Assembly: GCF_040115645.1 (NCBI RefSeq)
Contig: NW_027096077.1
Coordinates: 155,001-219,000 of the forward strand
DNA length: 64,000 nucleotides
DNA from: Euwallacea fornicatus
Taxonomy: Eukaryota; Arthropoda; Insecta; Coleoptera; Curculionidae
Direction: 5' to 3'
Position numbers and translations under genes: made by a program. Shown one piece after another: positions 43,813-56,210 of this stretch; position 1 is the stretch's first letter, and every line of letters begins with the position of its first letter. The notes beneath the pieces are model-generated. The model saw only the letters and a program-made list of their open reading frames with translations. It ran no database searches and was not told the origin of the DNA.

Positions 43813-44229
43813 AGCATGGTCATCACGTTGTCTGGTTCAAGGATATTTCTCGCGAAAGAACTTAGATGCGTGAAATGTACTGGAAGACATAGTACAGCGG
43901 AATATAACAAACCAAAGGAAGCAACTCCAAAATGCGTCCATTGCGGAGAAGGACATCCAGCCAACTATCGGGGATGTATAATAGCCACAGAAATGCAAAA
44001 AATCAAGGACAAACAGCTCAAGAAAACGAACCTACCTAAGCAGCCCCAAAGACCAGTTCTTGCTAAAACACCACATGCTGCTCCAATACAGAAAGGTAAC
44101 GAGACTGTAAGTAAAACTTACAGTCAAGCAGTAGCGGGGAAAGTAAATAAAAGTAATGAGAAAAAAACAAATGAAGCCAATCCATCCATCGACAAGATGC
44201 TCCAAACAAATATTGGAGAAGTTGAATAA
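43813..44229 (+). pseudogene. Jockey ORF1 (gag-like), C-terminal part
   Basis: It has two zinc knuckles: CVKCTGRHSTAEYNK, in which the last Cys is Tyr, and CVHCGEGHPANYRGC. A Lys/Pro-rich tail follows. An extra A at about 44205 compared with copy 1 brings an early stop at 44227. Copy 1 shows the natural frame would run on and overlap the ORF2 start. It would bind element RNA. N-terminus missing. Confidence 0.8.
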
Positions 44230-44291
44230 AATGAATGGACGAATTTCCAGATTAGAATATCGCGCACAAGGAGCGATTCCTAAAACTAAAA

Positions 44292-46949
44292 ATGGCTAAT
44301 GAATTAAGAATATTAGAATGGAATGCTAATGGGTTGCTGCCACATCGATCAGAGTTGCAAACAATCTTAGATATAGAAAAACTTGATGTATGTCTCATAT
44401 CTGAAACTCATTTCACCAAAGAATCATACATAAAATTCAAAGGTTTTAAAAATTATAATACAATTCTCCCGGATAACAGAGCAAAGGGAGGGAGCGCGAT
44501 CATCATAAGGGAATCCATCTTACGCCATCAAGAAATGGGTTACCAAATAGCAGAAATGCAAGCCAGGTCTGTCAGTATCAGTTTAAAAACATTTAAAGTA
44601 ACAATCACGGCATTATACTCTCCGCCAAGACACAATATAAAGTAGGAGCAATATGTAGACTTTCTAAATAGTCAAGGAAATAGATTGATAATAGGAGGTG
44701 ACTTCAACGCAAAGCATAAACACTGGGGATCTAGGATGACTACAGCTAAAGGTAAGGAACTTTTAGCAGCATCTAATCAGTTTAAATGTGAAGTATTATC
44801 AACTGGGAAGCCAACGTATTGGCCTACTGCTCCTCATAAAATTCCTGATATCATAGATTTCTTTGTAATCAGGAATATCTCAACAAACTATATCCAAATT
44901 GAAGAAGCATGGGATATGGACTCAGATCATTCACCAATACTTCTTACATTAAGTGACAATGTAATACAAAAAGAAAATCCACCAAGACTGACCAACAAGA
45001 GAACAGATTGGGAAAGCTCCAAAACTCAACTCGAGAGACAAATTGAGCTTTCAGTTACACTAATAACAGAAGAACAGTTAGATGAAGAAGTTGATCGTTT
45101 CAATAAAAATATTCAACAAGCAGCATGGGACAATACTCCCGTGCATAATCACAGAACAAAAGGTAATAATTACCCAAAAGAAATTAGAAACCTTATCACC
45201 GAAAAAATAAAACTCAGACGGAAATGGCAACAGACCAGAACACCAACATATAAAACAGCTCTGAATAATGCAACTCAGCAACTAAAGCGCGAAATTCAAC
45301 GGATCAAAAATGAAGCAATTGAGGACTACCTGAGTGAGTTAACTAATGATAACAAGACCGACTACTCACTTTGGAAGGCCACTAAGGGATTAAAGCGACC
45401 TATTATGCATTGTCCTCCGATCCGAAATACGGACGGAAGCTGGGCCCGGAGCAACACCCAAAAAGCTACTAGGTTTGCAGAACATCTTGAGAGCATTTTT
45501 TAACCGAATGATGGAGAAGAAGAAGGCTGGACGACACCAGAACAAGAAAATATTATCGTCAAACCCACTTCACTGAAGGAAGTCTCAGATGAAATTAAAA
45601 CAAATATTAACCCGAAAAAAGCCCTTGGTTTTGACCTCATCACTGGTGAAGTACTGAAACAACTGCTCAGGAAAGCTGTAATACAACTTGTCAAACTTAT
45701 TAACGCATCCTTTAGATTGAAGTACGTTCCTAAGATGTGGAAAGAAGCAGAAGTCATCATGATTCCCAAACCAGGTAAACCTCCTAATGACGTAGCATCG
45801 TATAGACCTATATTGTTGCTACCGGTCACCTCTAAAGAATATGAAAAAATACTCCTCAGAAGGCTAAAACCCATAGTAGAAGAAAAGAACTTGATACCTT
45901 TTCATCAATTTGGATTTAGAGAAAGTCACTCCACAATTGACCAAATACATGGAATTACAAATGTCATCGAAAAATCACTAGAAAAAAGAAAAGTCTGTTC
46001 CATCGCCTTCCTCGACGTTGCACAGGCCTTCGATAAAGTATGGCACGAAGGATTGTTCCATAAATTGAACCAGTTTCTTCCACAACAACATTCACAGCTT
46101 CTGCAATCCTATTTATCAAGAATATATTTCCAAATCAAACAAGAAGATGCCTATTCAGAACTAAAGGAAATCCGAGCAGCGGTACCACAAGGTAGTGCGT
46201 TGGGTCCAGTACTCTACCTATTATATACTAGTGATATCCCAAGTCTTCAACAAGAAACAATAGCAACATTCGCTGATGACACCGCAGTCATTGCTGTCGG
46301 AAGAGATCATGAAGAGGCTGCTGAAAAACTCCAAACCTCTATTAATAAAATTGATATCTAGACTAAATCCTGGCGAATCAAGTTAAATGAAAACAAGTTT
46401 GTACATGTAGACTTTACCTATAAAGAAAAGCAACATCTACCCATCCGGATCAACGATATCCAGATTCCCCATGCTGACTCAGTTAAATATCTGGGAATGA
46501 CATTAGACGCGAAACTCCGCAGGAAAGTTCATGTCAAAAAGAAACGTGAGGAACTAGACATCAAACTAAAAAAAATGTACTGGCTCCTAGGAAAAAAATC
46601 CAAGTTATCTATATACAACAAACTATTATTATATAAGCAAATACTAAAACCTGTTTGGACCTACGGTATTCAACTCTGGGGTTGTGCCAGCAAGAGCAAC
46701 ATACAAGTGATCCAACGATTTCAGAACAAAGCACTAAGGAACATCGTGGATGCACCTTGGTACTGTCGAAACAAAGACATCCATCGGGACCTTCAAATGG
46801 AGACTGTTGATCAAACCGTCACCAAAGTAGCCAGTAGCCATGAACAAAGGTTACTTAATCATGTGAATGTCGAGGCCATCCAGCTCTTAGACCACACAAA
46901 CATAGTAACAAGACTCAAGAGAACCAAGCCTTTCGAGTTAGTGAAATAG
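44292..46949 (+). pseudogene. Jockey ORF2: endonuclease and reverse transcriptase
   Basis: One continuous frame of 886 codons holds an AP endonuclease (EWNANGL, ISETHF, GGDFNAKHKHWGSR, DSDHSPI), RT (SYRPILLLPVTSKEYEKIL, FLDVAQAFDKVWH, AVPQGSALGPVLY, TFADDTAVIA) and a Jockey C-terminus (KPVWTYGIQLWGCAS). Only three stops interrupt it: TAG 44643, TAA 45501 (CAA in copy 1) and TAG 46359 (probably from TGG). No indel is seen. The start ATGGCTAA overlaps the expected ORF1 stop. Confidence 0.9.
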
Positions 46950-47168
46950 TGATAGTTAAAAGCAGATTATTGTGCGGTATTTGTGCTACATGCTAAGTAT
47001 AGTGTAGTAAATTTATTAGATCTTAAGGCAAACTAGTAAGTAAGACCTTAGTTTTAATCATCACGTAATAATTTAAGTTAGAACAAAATTGCTCATTGAT
47101 CATTTAAAAGATCAGATTGTAATAGTTTTAAAGGATATTATAAAGAGTATCTTTTAATTTAAAAAAAA

Positions 47169-47604
47169 CTCCTGAAAAGAGTAATTTCAAATCTTCAATA
47201 AGATACCAAAATCTAAACTAAGAAGAACAAAGGCACATATTTAAATTAATGGAAACTTATGTCATATACCTCCTTATCCTTATTGATGTACAAAATAATT
47301 ATGTTGTTTGTACTTAAAATACTACCCTTTTATCAATGTATGAGAATTATGAACTTTAACCAAAAGTTCAACTTCTGTTTGATTCCAACTACCCTTAATA
47401 TTTAATTAATTACATATAAATAGCTCTCCAATATAAAAGTAGTTTTAGGTCTTTGGACGAAGAGAATAATTTTTGGAGTGCTGGCCCTAAGTAATTGTAC
47501 TATTTTCTTTTCCTCATTTTTAAGGAATCTGTTAAAGAAATGAAGATTCGTTAGTGATTTATCTAAATCCTGACAAATCAACATCATGGTGTCGATCACG
47601 TATA
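47169..47604. other. Gene-free stretch before duplication copy 2
   Basis: AT-rich, with one 65-codon minus-strand frame (47402-47599) lacking recognisable motifs. It ends where the duplicated sequence starts in mid-ERV3. Confidence 0.5.
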
Positions 47605-50241
47605 CTCAACACAGACAATAGTAAAAACATAGTCCAAAGACGTTGACCCAACTAACTATTATCAAGACGAATGGAAGTAACATACGAAACCGATATGTTA
47701 CCTACGAAACGATAAATGACCTTACACAAATGACCCAGTCCATGTCTATTTCGATGTATACCATGATATTACTTGATAATATAGAAAATAATCTGCGTGT
47801 CATCAAAAAATTTCAAAGGAACGTACAAACGGCAAGTAATTTCGATTAGATAAACGTGATGCGCCATAGTATTTTTAAGTATAAAGAACTGCAAACAATC
47901 ATTTATTAATTCAATTCGAAAACATAAATTACTTTCAATTATATAATAAATTATTATGAAGTAGCCTATAAAAACGTCACCATAAAAACGGTCCAATTAT
48001 CTTTTAAGTAGCGATCCCTTTAATATTCAGACAGTTATATAAGCTTTACCAGTTACATTCAATTCCAATTAACAATCAACTAATGATCTTAACTAATCCC
48101 TATTTATTAAAATCATCACAAGATTTCTTTAATTTAAAGGAAAATTGCACACAAAATAGAAGAAATAACATTATATAAAAAAAAAGTATTAACAAAAAAT
48201 TAACCATGCATAATTGAAACAATTTATTTAACAAATCATTGCCCACTATGACCCAACACATATAAAAGAAATTCAGTAACTCAGTTAGGTGATAACTCTA
48301 TTTTAATAAGACCATCCTCTCTGGAGAATGCATACTTTAATTGTCCAAATCCAAATATAGTTGAAAATGTTAAACAAACATCTCTAATCCTACTGGCAGA
48401 ATGTACGGTAAAAATAAGAACTAATCATTACGATTCTCAAAAAACAAATGCTATAAACTTAAAGTAAAAATTATCAGCCATCAGTATTAATGAAAAATCA
48501 CTAAAGAAAATTGAATCACTAAAATAAAAGGAAATAAATTTACAAAATTTAAAAGAAGACGCTGAAAATACCAATAGGCTGATTGTACATCCTCTGAAAA
48601 AATTAAATTTCAGAAGCCGTGGTCTATCGATAGTTGTAACGACAATTTTTATATTAATAATTTTAGGAATTATAGGTTACTGCTATTACAAAAAGGAAAC
48701 TAAATGTGAAAGCGAACGTACAATTGAAATTCCTCGGAAATTAAATCTCATTTTCTCAGACTCGAGGAGGTAGGAATTATATGATCACTTATGACGACTC
48801 ATTGTAACATCAATCTTCGCAATATTGTACAATATTATTGTATCGAGCTTCAAACAAATCTAGCGGTGTTATTAATATAAATATAGATCCTGGATTGGAA
48901 GTAATAAGTCATTAAGAATTTTTTATCCTGAAATAAATAAAGTTTATTCGTAGTTTAAAATTTTATTTTTTTAAAACAAACTTCCGGCTAGATTCTGCAT
49001 AAAGTGATCGTTTATCGCCTAGCTATTCAATTGCGAAAATAATTGAAATCCAATGAATCATTTATTTAAAATTAATCGAATCATTATTACTATTATAGCA
49101 TAAGTATTTCGATTAGGTAGCAAAAATACGTAATAATAACTTCCATTACCAAGTACATATCATTTAAATCGAATAGTATATAACAATTCATAATTTCTAA
49201 TTTCAGCGGAAACGGCAAGCTAGGTATCTAAATGTAAAAGTTAGGAAATTGTCAACTCAGAGCACGTGAGTTCAGTGAAAATTTAGTAATGAGTTATCTA
49301 ACATTTTAAATTTGTTCAATTTATAAGATATTTAACATTTTTCATGTACCTGGGATTGTAGCAGTTATAGTATTAATCCACCTGACGATCGTTTAACAAT
49401 ACAAAATTGAAAATGTATATACGTCTATCGATAAAGAATTATGTTCAATATTTAATTAGAAATTTAATTATGAAATCAATTACACATAAACACACTCGAG
49501 TGTATCGACATTGTCGAGAATGAGCTGAGCTGGTGACCGCGTTCTTGTCAATTACTCAGCAGTTCCAGAAATTGAAATAAAGAATTACATTTGTGTCGTC
49601 TAATTAAGGCTCCAAATCGAAAATTCAATAAGAGATAAAAGAAGATGCATAATAGACCAGACATTTCACATAAAAAAAACCAACCATCTTCATGGGCGAA
49701 TAAAAATGTTCTGGTGTATTTAACATTCGATTTTCTAGAAACTGACCACTACCCCTGATGGTTTTGGAATTATAATCCCCGTGTAATGTGCCCCGAGAAG
49801 CGGAAACACTGTACTAAATTTGTTTACAATCCATATAGCCGTTTTCGACTTATTTGTAAAATTTTAAAAAAAGTTCAACTTTGACGGGCTGTATCTCCAG
49901 AAAGAGACAATTTCGTATATAAGTATATCATCATAAATCGATATATTTTTGACCAAGGAATATGTGGTTAAGCCTTGACCCCATCATTCTGGGACAACCT
50001 GTATATTAAACGACGAACACACCTTTCGAGTGAAAGGAAATCCGATTCCTGCTCCAAACTATATTATGTACCGTTTAAAACTTATTTGACGGTTTCACTT
50101 CCAGGTTACGGTAGCAAAAAGTCTGGTCTTTACAATAGAGTTCGTAGGGGTAACTCAAAAGGACCTAGAGACACCGCCTGGAGATGTGAAACGAGTTTCC
50201 TTTCGCTATTTAACGGTCAGCTCAGAACTGACACGGACCGG

Positions 50242-50275
<34 letters not shown>

Positions 50276-50300
50276 CGATGGTCTTAACGTGATGTTGACG

Positions 50301-50334
<34 letters not shown>

Positions 50335-50384
50335 AGTGAAGAAATTCAATCAAGCGCGGGTAAACGGCGGGAGTGACTATGACT
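47605..50384 (+). repeat. 2.78-kb duplication, copy 2
   Basis: It is colinear with 29959-32738. It contains the ERV3 env remnant (to about 48773), LTR (from 48775), the dispersed repeat (48991-49476), a gene-free stretch, the mariner-like terminus (49871-50003) and 28S (50004-50384). All reading frames compared are identical in both copies. Confidence 0.95.
50004..50384 (+). rRNA. 28S rRNA fragment, second copy
   Basis: Same 28S fragment as 32358-32738, ending CTATGACT about nine bases short of the R2 cut. Unrelated sequence with two small ORFs follows directly. Confidence 0.85.
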
Positions 50385-50594
50385 GCTCTTTTACCGCAGC
50401 AGCACGTAAAGCCGATGTTTTTCAAGGTTTATCTAACGGTTGCAGATAGAACTGCAGAATTTGATATTTTTGTAAATAAAACAAATCTAGCGGAATTTAC
50501 TGCAAGTTATAAGTTTTGTGATTGTGGAGTGTATTATCCCAACTCTATAATCGACTTTGAAAAAAATATCATAACTGTTCTAATTAAAAATTAA
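50379..50594 (+). CDS. Unrecognised small ORF (72 aa) at the 28S joint
   Basis: The ATG at 50379 lies in the last 28S bases, so the start may be accidental. From 50385 the frame encodes FFKVYLTVADRTAEFDIFVN and a Cys pair (CDCGVYY), ending FEKNIITVLIKN. Composition looks protein-like and not like the flanking repeats. I do not recognise the family. The true gene may begin upstream of the joint and be truncated here. Confidence 0.4.
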   Translation: MTALLPQQHVKPMFFKVYLTVADRTAEFDIFVNKTNLAEFTASYKFCDCGVYYPNSIIDFEKNIITVLIKN

Positions 50595-50761
50595 AACAAC
50601 TAATCCACAGCCAATCAACTGTTGTTTAAACTCATATAGTAAACATTTACTGTCGTTAACTACATTATCATCAATATTAGCAATTAATCTGTCTATAGAA
50701 TCTGAGCCTTTTACTCATTCCTTCATTGCAAGCTTTACTAAACTATCAGCCGTCAACAACT

Positions 50762-51125
50762 ATGGCTGCAGCTACCATGACATTCCAGTCTGCATTACAA
50801 ACGCTGAACATCAATGACCCTGATGCTACAGTAACATTCAATACTGCTGGGATTGCACCACAGCAATTAGCATCCATGGCCAAAACCAGGGATTATATCA
50901 TGATAGGAAATACACCTCAAGACTTTATAAAGGAGTATGGATCTATTACCTTTAATTTCAGTGAGTTACAAAAGGAATTCAAAAAGATCTGCAAGGATTA
51001 TATGGATCCTTTATTAGCTGATAAGCCATCTAAGTCTGTTGAATTTTGCTCTAGGATGATATATGAGGTTGGGCCTGAATCAAGGCAAGTCAAGCGTGTT
51101 AGTGGTGATAAAATGTGGAAATTTA
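50762..51125 (+). CDS. Unrecognised ORF, truncated by element C
   Basis: From ATG 50762 (MAAATMTFQSALQTLNI) about 121 codons are open before the first bases of element C at 51126; the frame then reads into C to 51178. It is acidic/polar, with GIAPQQLASMAKTRDYIMIG and SELQKEFKKICKDYMDPLL. Together with the upstream small ORF it resembles the compact gene spacing of RNA-virus-derived inserts, and a capsid-like protein is conceivable. That is a guess; no motif supports it. C has removed the 3' end. Confidence 0.45.
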
Positions 51126-51362
51126 GGGGTGGAAGGTGTCCGTGGGACGTAGAGTGCAGCTTCGACCCGATAACGTAGAGTTGTGGCAGGCGAAACTCTC
51201 GAGTGAAAATTCTCTTGAGTGCTCTGCGTATCTTTTCGTTTCTTAAGGGTCTTCCGCATCTGTCGTTCTAACGACAATGTTTCTGGACCGCCTGCTGTGA
51301 ACCTCCTCGTGGTCCACCCTGGTAACTTAGGAGCTTACGTCTCCAGAGGCCAATCACAGTAG
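51126..51362 (+). ncRNA. Element C HDV-like ribozyme at the element 5' end (predicted fold)
   Basis: P1 is GGGGTGG (51126-51132, the first bases of the element) with CCACCCT (51314-51320), 7 pairs. P2 is CTGCTGTGA (51292-51300) with TCACAGTAG (51354-51362), 9 pairs with one G-U. P3 is ACC/GGT (51301-51303 and 51311-51313) with L3 TCCTCGT, the same loop as R2-A. P4 is GGAG/CTCC (51330-51333 and 51341-51344). J1/2 is unusually long (about 160 bases). P1 begins at the first base shared with element D's 5' region, so cleavage would define the element's 5' end. Confidence 0.7.
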
Positions 51363-51489
51363 GTTGTGTTTGCTCTCCTAGTAGGGCGCGTTTTTGGCTG
51401 GTGGATGCATAATCTTTCCGAAGCTATAAGGCTTTGAGTGTAAGGGTACCCTAACCTCAAAGTACCACTGGCAACCTTTAAACTTCGCG

Positions 51490-52303
51490 ATGCCGCTATG
51501 TGAATGCGGCAAAACCTTTGACACTGATCAGGGGCTGCGTACGCATAAAAGGCGGCTCCGATGCAGGGGACCACCCAGTGACCAGGACACGAAGTGTCCC
51601 TATTGTCATGCCCAGTTTCGAACGTTTGCCGGTATGTGTCAGCATAAGAGGCATGCACACCCCGCCGAGCTTAATAGGGAGCGTGAACAACGTTACGAAC
51701 CCGAACAGCAAGGGGGGGGAACTCGCTGGAGGCGGTGAGACCGATGATGATGAAGAGTGGCGGCAGATGGCAAGGGCGGAGGCCCCTTATACAGGTAGAT
51801 TTCCTAATGTACACCTGAGGGAGACCTTCGCACATCTGACCGTCGATCAGATCAAATACCGTCGGTCGAGCGAACGCTATCGTCAGTATCTGGCTAGCCT
51901 GAGAGACGGTCTACGATCAGCCGTTAGAGCGGGCCGGCTGGCGGTGGCTAACGATCCAGTGGATGATGCTGGCACTACTACTGCAGCCGAGGAACGGACT
52001 GCACGGCCCCCTCGAGACGGAGCCGGCGGAACGCCTCACGTGGCAGGCTCACCCGGAAACCGGACCGCAGAAGACGTCGGTGCCATAGTAGCCGAACCCG
52101 CCTATAGAGCGATGGGCGAACTTCTCGATAGCGTGATTCAGGCGGCCTCTCTGAAGGATGACTATCTCCGGGGCATGCGTCTGATCACATCGAACGATCT
52201 GTCGAACGACTGTCAGGCACAATTACTGGGGCTTCTTGAGACCTGGATAGATTCGATCCTCCGGACTGGTGACCGAGCGGCGGGCCAACGAGCCACCCGT
52301 TAG
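51490..52303 (+). pseudogene. Element C N-terminal zinc-finger region
   Basis: ATG 51490 starts MPLCECGKTFDTDQGLRTHK, a finger with CXC spacing, followed by CPYCHAQFRTFAGMCQHKRHAH (CCHH). At a G-run (51712-51719) the frame shifts to one ending at 52301 that carries EEWRQMARAEAP and QIKYRRSSERYRQYLASLRD, the Myb-like DNA-binding region of R2-clade proteins. Two fingers differ from the single finger of R2-B. Confidence 0.8.
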
Positions 52304-52355
52304 GGAGGCGAGGCAAACCGCCGGGGCAACCTGAATAGGGAGCAACGGTGGGGAC

Positions 52356-54265
52356 TTGCGTTACGCGAGGCACAGCGGGCGTATCGGACTAGAAGAGCGG
52401 CGCTTGCCAAGTGCGTGCTGGAGGATCTCCCTCTGCATGGCGGAGGTGAAAGGCCACCGACCGAAAGTGTGGAAAGGGAGTACTGCGAGGTCTTTGCCAC
52501 TGCTTCCCCAGAGGATGACGAGTTGTTTGTGGGGCTACCGACCGATGTGCCGGGATTGAATGACCCAATCACAGTGGGTAAGTCAACAGCGCACTCAGAC
52601 TGAGCAGGGGTAGGGCACAGGAACCCGACGGAATAACTCCAAGGGATCTCGCGTCGTTCTCCCCTGCGAAGCTGTGTGTGATGTTCAACATCATGTTCTT
52701 TCGGGGCATCATTCCGGCGGGTCTGCTAGCCAATCGGACGGTTCTGATCCCAAAGGGGGGAAGGGCGAGAGGTCGGTAACTGGAGTTCGTTGACCTTGTC
52801 ATCGGTGCTGATCCGAATTCTCCACCGAGTGATAGGTGCGAGGCTGACGAGGATGCCAATCCACACCTCCCAGAGAGGATTTAGGAGGATAGACGGCGTT
52901 GCACTGAACGGACTGACTCTCCAGGCCGTCATTAAGCACCAAAGACAGGCCCTCGGGACATATCATATTATGAGCATCGAACTGAGGAGGGCCTTCGACA
53001 CCATGTCCTAGCATTCCGTACGACGGGCGATGGAGCGAATGGGGTAATCTGGACCCATTCTCAACTACATTGAGAAATCTTATGGGAGCTGTTACATGGT
53101 GATCGAGAACGGACCGGAGAGCACCTCGCGAATTACAATTCGCAGAGGAGATCGGCAGGGCGACCCTCTGTCACCCTACCTCTTTAACTTCGTGCTCGAC
53201 GAACTCATCGAGAGTTTCCAAAACATTAAAGCTGGCATCAGGATCGCCGCCGACATCACATTGGCGGTCCAAGCCTACGCGGATGATGTCATCCTGTTTG
53301 CTGAATCTGAGAGGGCTGCCTCGAAGCTCCTGAGGACGGCTGTCGAATTTTTCGCGGCCCGAGGGATGGAAATCAACACGGCTAAGAGTGCAGTACTTTC
53401 GGTGAAAGTGAATAGAGGTAACAAACACATGTATACCCTCACGCGCCCAACATTCAGCGTGGGGGGAAGTCTGCTAAGGCAGGTGCAGCCTCTGGAGTTT
53501 TTCAAGTACCTAGGCAAGCGGTACGAGCCGATGGGCGTCAGCTCATGCAGCTTGCAGGAGCTTCGTACGAAGTTGGAGAGGGTGCAGGCCGCACCCCTAA
53601 GACCGCATCAAAAGCTGGAGATTTTTAAGACCTACCTCTTGCCTAGGTTGGTCGATCAGTTACAGTCTCCGGCGGTAACACTCAAGGTTTTGGGGAGCGC
53701 CGATAGGGCGATCCGAGTGGCCGTTAGGAGGATACTCCATCTTCCGAAGAGCTCGCCTGACGCGTATGTCCATGCGCAAGTACGAGAGGGTGGGCTCGGG
53801 GTCCTCTCCACTGCTGCGCACGTGCCAATGATAATGCGCAACCGGCTGATCCGAGTCATTGAACGAGCGGAAGATCCGCTGACTCGGGCAGTCGGCTCCT
53901 TGAGGTACGTGCGCACACTCCTGGACAAACTCGAACGTTGGGCGCGACCCGATGGCTGCTTGGCAAGCCACATACAGAGAATGTGGTCCTCCAAGCTGCA
54001 GGAGCGAATATCGGGTAACGGGTTGCATCAGGGAGCAGCCTCCCGTGCGAGTGAGTCGTGGATCTCGAATCCGCCTCCGTTCTGGTCAGGTGCGGACTTC
54101 ATCAAGTCCGTGCAGGTGCGGGGAAATATGCTGCCAACCCGAGGGGTTCCCTCGAACCACCCCGGGGAAGCTAGGCGCTGCCGGGCCGGATGCATGCGGA
54201 GTGAAACACTCTCCCATGTACTCCAGAAGTGCCTGGGGGGGCACACTTCGCATCAGGCGTCATGA
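52356..54265 (+). pseudogene. Element C reverse transcriptase
   Basis: RT fragments lie in shifting frames: FRGIIPAGLLANRTVLIPKGG (52700-52765), LRRAFDTM (52984-53010) and then a clean frame 53096-54265 with RRGDRQGDPLSPYLFNFVL, AYADDVILFAES (active site), QPLEFFKYLG and CRAGCMRSETLSHVLQKC. The stop at 54263 follows a frameshift by a G-run near 54236-54242. It is homologous to element E RT. Confidence 0.85.
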
Positions 54266-54539
54266 CTGCCTTGTAAACAAGGTCCGCCAAACACAAGCGG
54301 GGAAGGGGCGAAGGGTGGAGGTTGAGCCAAGCATCCGCTTGCGAGACGGGCAGCTCGGGAGACCCGATCTTGTAGTGCACAAAAGTGACACCGAGCTCAT
54401 TGTGTGCGACGTCACGGTGTCGTGGGAAGGAGATAGGCCTCTCTCCTCTGCGCACCGAAACAAAGTGGCGTACTATTCTGAGCCGCGTGTGCTGGAGGGC
54501 ATAAGGGATCCATACCCCGGGAAGAATGTGAAAAAATGA
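54246..54539 (+). pseudogene. Element C restriction-like endonuclease remnant
   Basis: In the next frame the protein continues RIRRHDCLVNKV, then RLRDGQLGRPDLVVHKSDTELIVCDVTVSWE, which holds the PD...D catalytic core of R2-type endonucleases. Similarity ends around 54500. The terminal conserved Trp-containing region seen in R2-B is missing. Confidence 0.8.
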
Positions 54540-54884
54540 AAAAACCTTTCACCGATCGTGTATGTTAAATGGCGCAGTTGTTCGGATTCGTTTCGGGAGA
54601 CTCAGTGCGAATCAATCGTATTGATCCTTTTTCGTTTAATCGATTAACCGAGAAGGAACCTGTATTGTAACGTCGATAGATGTGGTTAACGCACAGAGTA
54701 AATTTTCCAAAAATTGAAAATTCCCCTCTATCAAAGAGCTGTTAAATTGCCCAGGACCAACAAAACTTCGGTTGTTGAGACATCATCGCTGAACTACGCA
54801 AGGAAACGCTAAAGGAAAGTATCCGAAACAGTAACTTATAGAATGATCAGGATTGGCCTGTTAGTCGTGTAAATGAATTTGATT

Positions 54885-56190
54885 CCTTTATGTCCGATAT
54901 TGAAGATATAGTCAAACAAATCTCGAATCTCAATTTGAAAATTGTGACGCCTTTAGCTGACTGTCTCTCTAAATAATCCAAGAACGTCTGTTGTTGAGGA
55001 ACTTAGAGAAATAATCAATATGTCTCAGTTTAAGCCTGACTATCTATATTGCATTCCGAACTTTGATGGAAACCCCAACGAACTCAATAGATACTTGTCA
55101 ATATGTCAATTTTTAATCGACAATTTTTACGATCAGACCAACCCAACAAATTTTCAGAATATCTATCTGATAAATTCGTTTATCAACAAACTTACCGGTA
55201 ATGCAAAGCTAGTAATTAAGATACAAAACGTAAATGATTGGGAGGACTCGAAAAACTTCTTATTACGTAATTTTCCTGATCAGAAGGACGAAACATGCTT
55301 GAATAGAAATTTAGTTTTGATGAAGCAACAATCGCACGAATAACCATCTGAATTTTACAATCAAATACTACATATTTTGAACTTCTTATGCTCCTACGTC
55401 GATTCCCATGAAAATCTATTACAGGCGATAATTTTAAAAAGAAATTTATACAACGACCTGGCTTTGAAAACTTTCTTATCCGGGCTTAAAGAACCTTTCG
55501 GCACCACGATAAGATACATGAGACCAGTTAATTTAGAGCAAGCCTTACAATTCGTTATTCAGGAAAATAACACTCACAACTTTCAAAATGAAACAATACC
55601 CGGGCTAATGTTTCAACATCCCTATACTAATGGATCAAAACCAACACACTTTAAACTGTTTCCAACTACTCGAACCCTTAACAGAACGTTCCGCCCGGTT
55701 TTTCCACCACAACTAATGAATGCAAGATCCAATTTTAACAGATAATCGCCTAGACACTTCACCAATTCGCAGATTTTCGGACGGTTCAGTAATCAGACTA
55801 ATATATTCAAGTCTAACCCGTTTAAACAACTACCACCCCCACGCGTACGTCTGGAATTTCCAATTCGATACGGAAACCTATGACAAGTAATTCAAACTCT
55901 ATTCTAAGATACCATTCCTCAAGTACACTGTCAAAGAAATATATAGTACGGAAGCCCAAATCTTGATTGAACCCAGTCAAGATACGTACGAATATGTATG
56001 TATACAATGTTCCCAACTCGAGGAGTATTTTTGGGAGCAAACCAATTGATATCAGTACGAAATTATCGGATCTACGGAATTCGAAATTAATAATGAAGCC
56101 AATGCTTCAACCCCGATCAGGGATGGTGAGTTCGATCAATTCTATGTTTCGCCAAATCCAGAGGAAAATTTTTCCAGAATGCCTTTCAAT
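54885..56190 (+). pseudogene. ERV4 gag
   Basis: Pieces 55020-55343 (DLNRY-type block, NFYDQTNPTNFQN) and 55377-55745 (TFLSGLKEPFGTTIRYMRPVN) are in one family with ERV2 gag. The frame has a stop at 55341. A TAA at 55743-55745 lies at the same codon as the TAA in ERV2 gag. Beyond it the Pro-rich region and KYTV...TEAQ block continue with further lesions. Confidence 0.8.
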
Positions 56191-56210
56191 ATGAAAAAGA
56201 AATAGAGGAA

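Larger units (their letters stand above)
43785..47168 (+). mobile_element. Jockey-type non-LTR element, copy 2, 5'-truncated
   Basis: It has the 3' half of ORF1 with zinc knuckles, then a complete ORF2 frame with only nonsense lesions, and a 3' UTR ending near an A-run at 47161-47168. 5' truncation is usual for such elements. The left edge lies somewhere in 43640-43810 and is not sharp. Confidence 0.88.
51126..54540 (+). mobile_element. Element C: R2-clade element outside 28S, pseudogenised
   Basis: A 5' leader with ribozyme fold, two N-terminal zinc fingers, RT and part of a restriction-like endonuclease. Frames are broken at several points. The 3' end is lost at the joint with the ERV4 LTR near 54520-54540. 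Flanks are not 28S, so either it has another target or it was moved. Element D (59865-61030) shares the leader and finger region. Confidence 0.85.
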
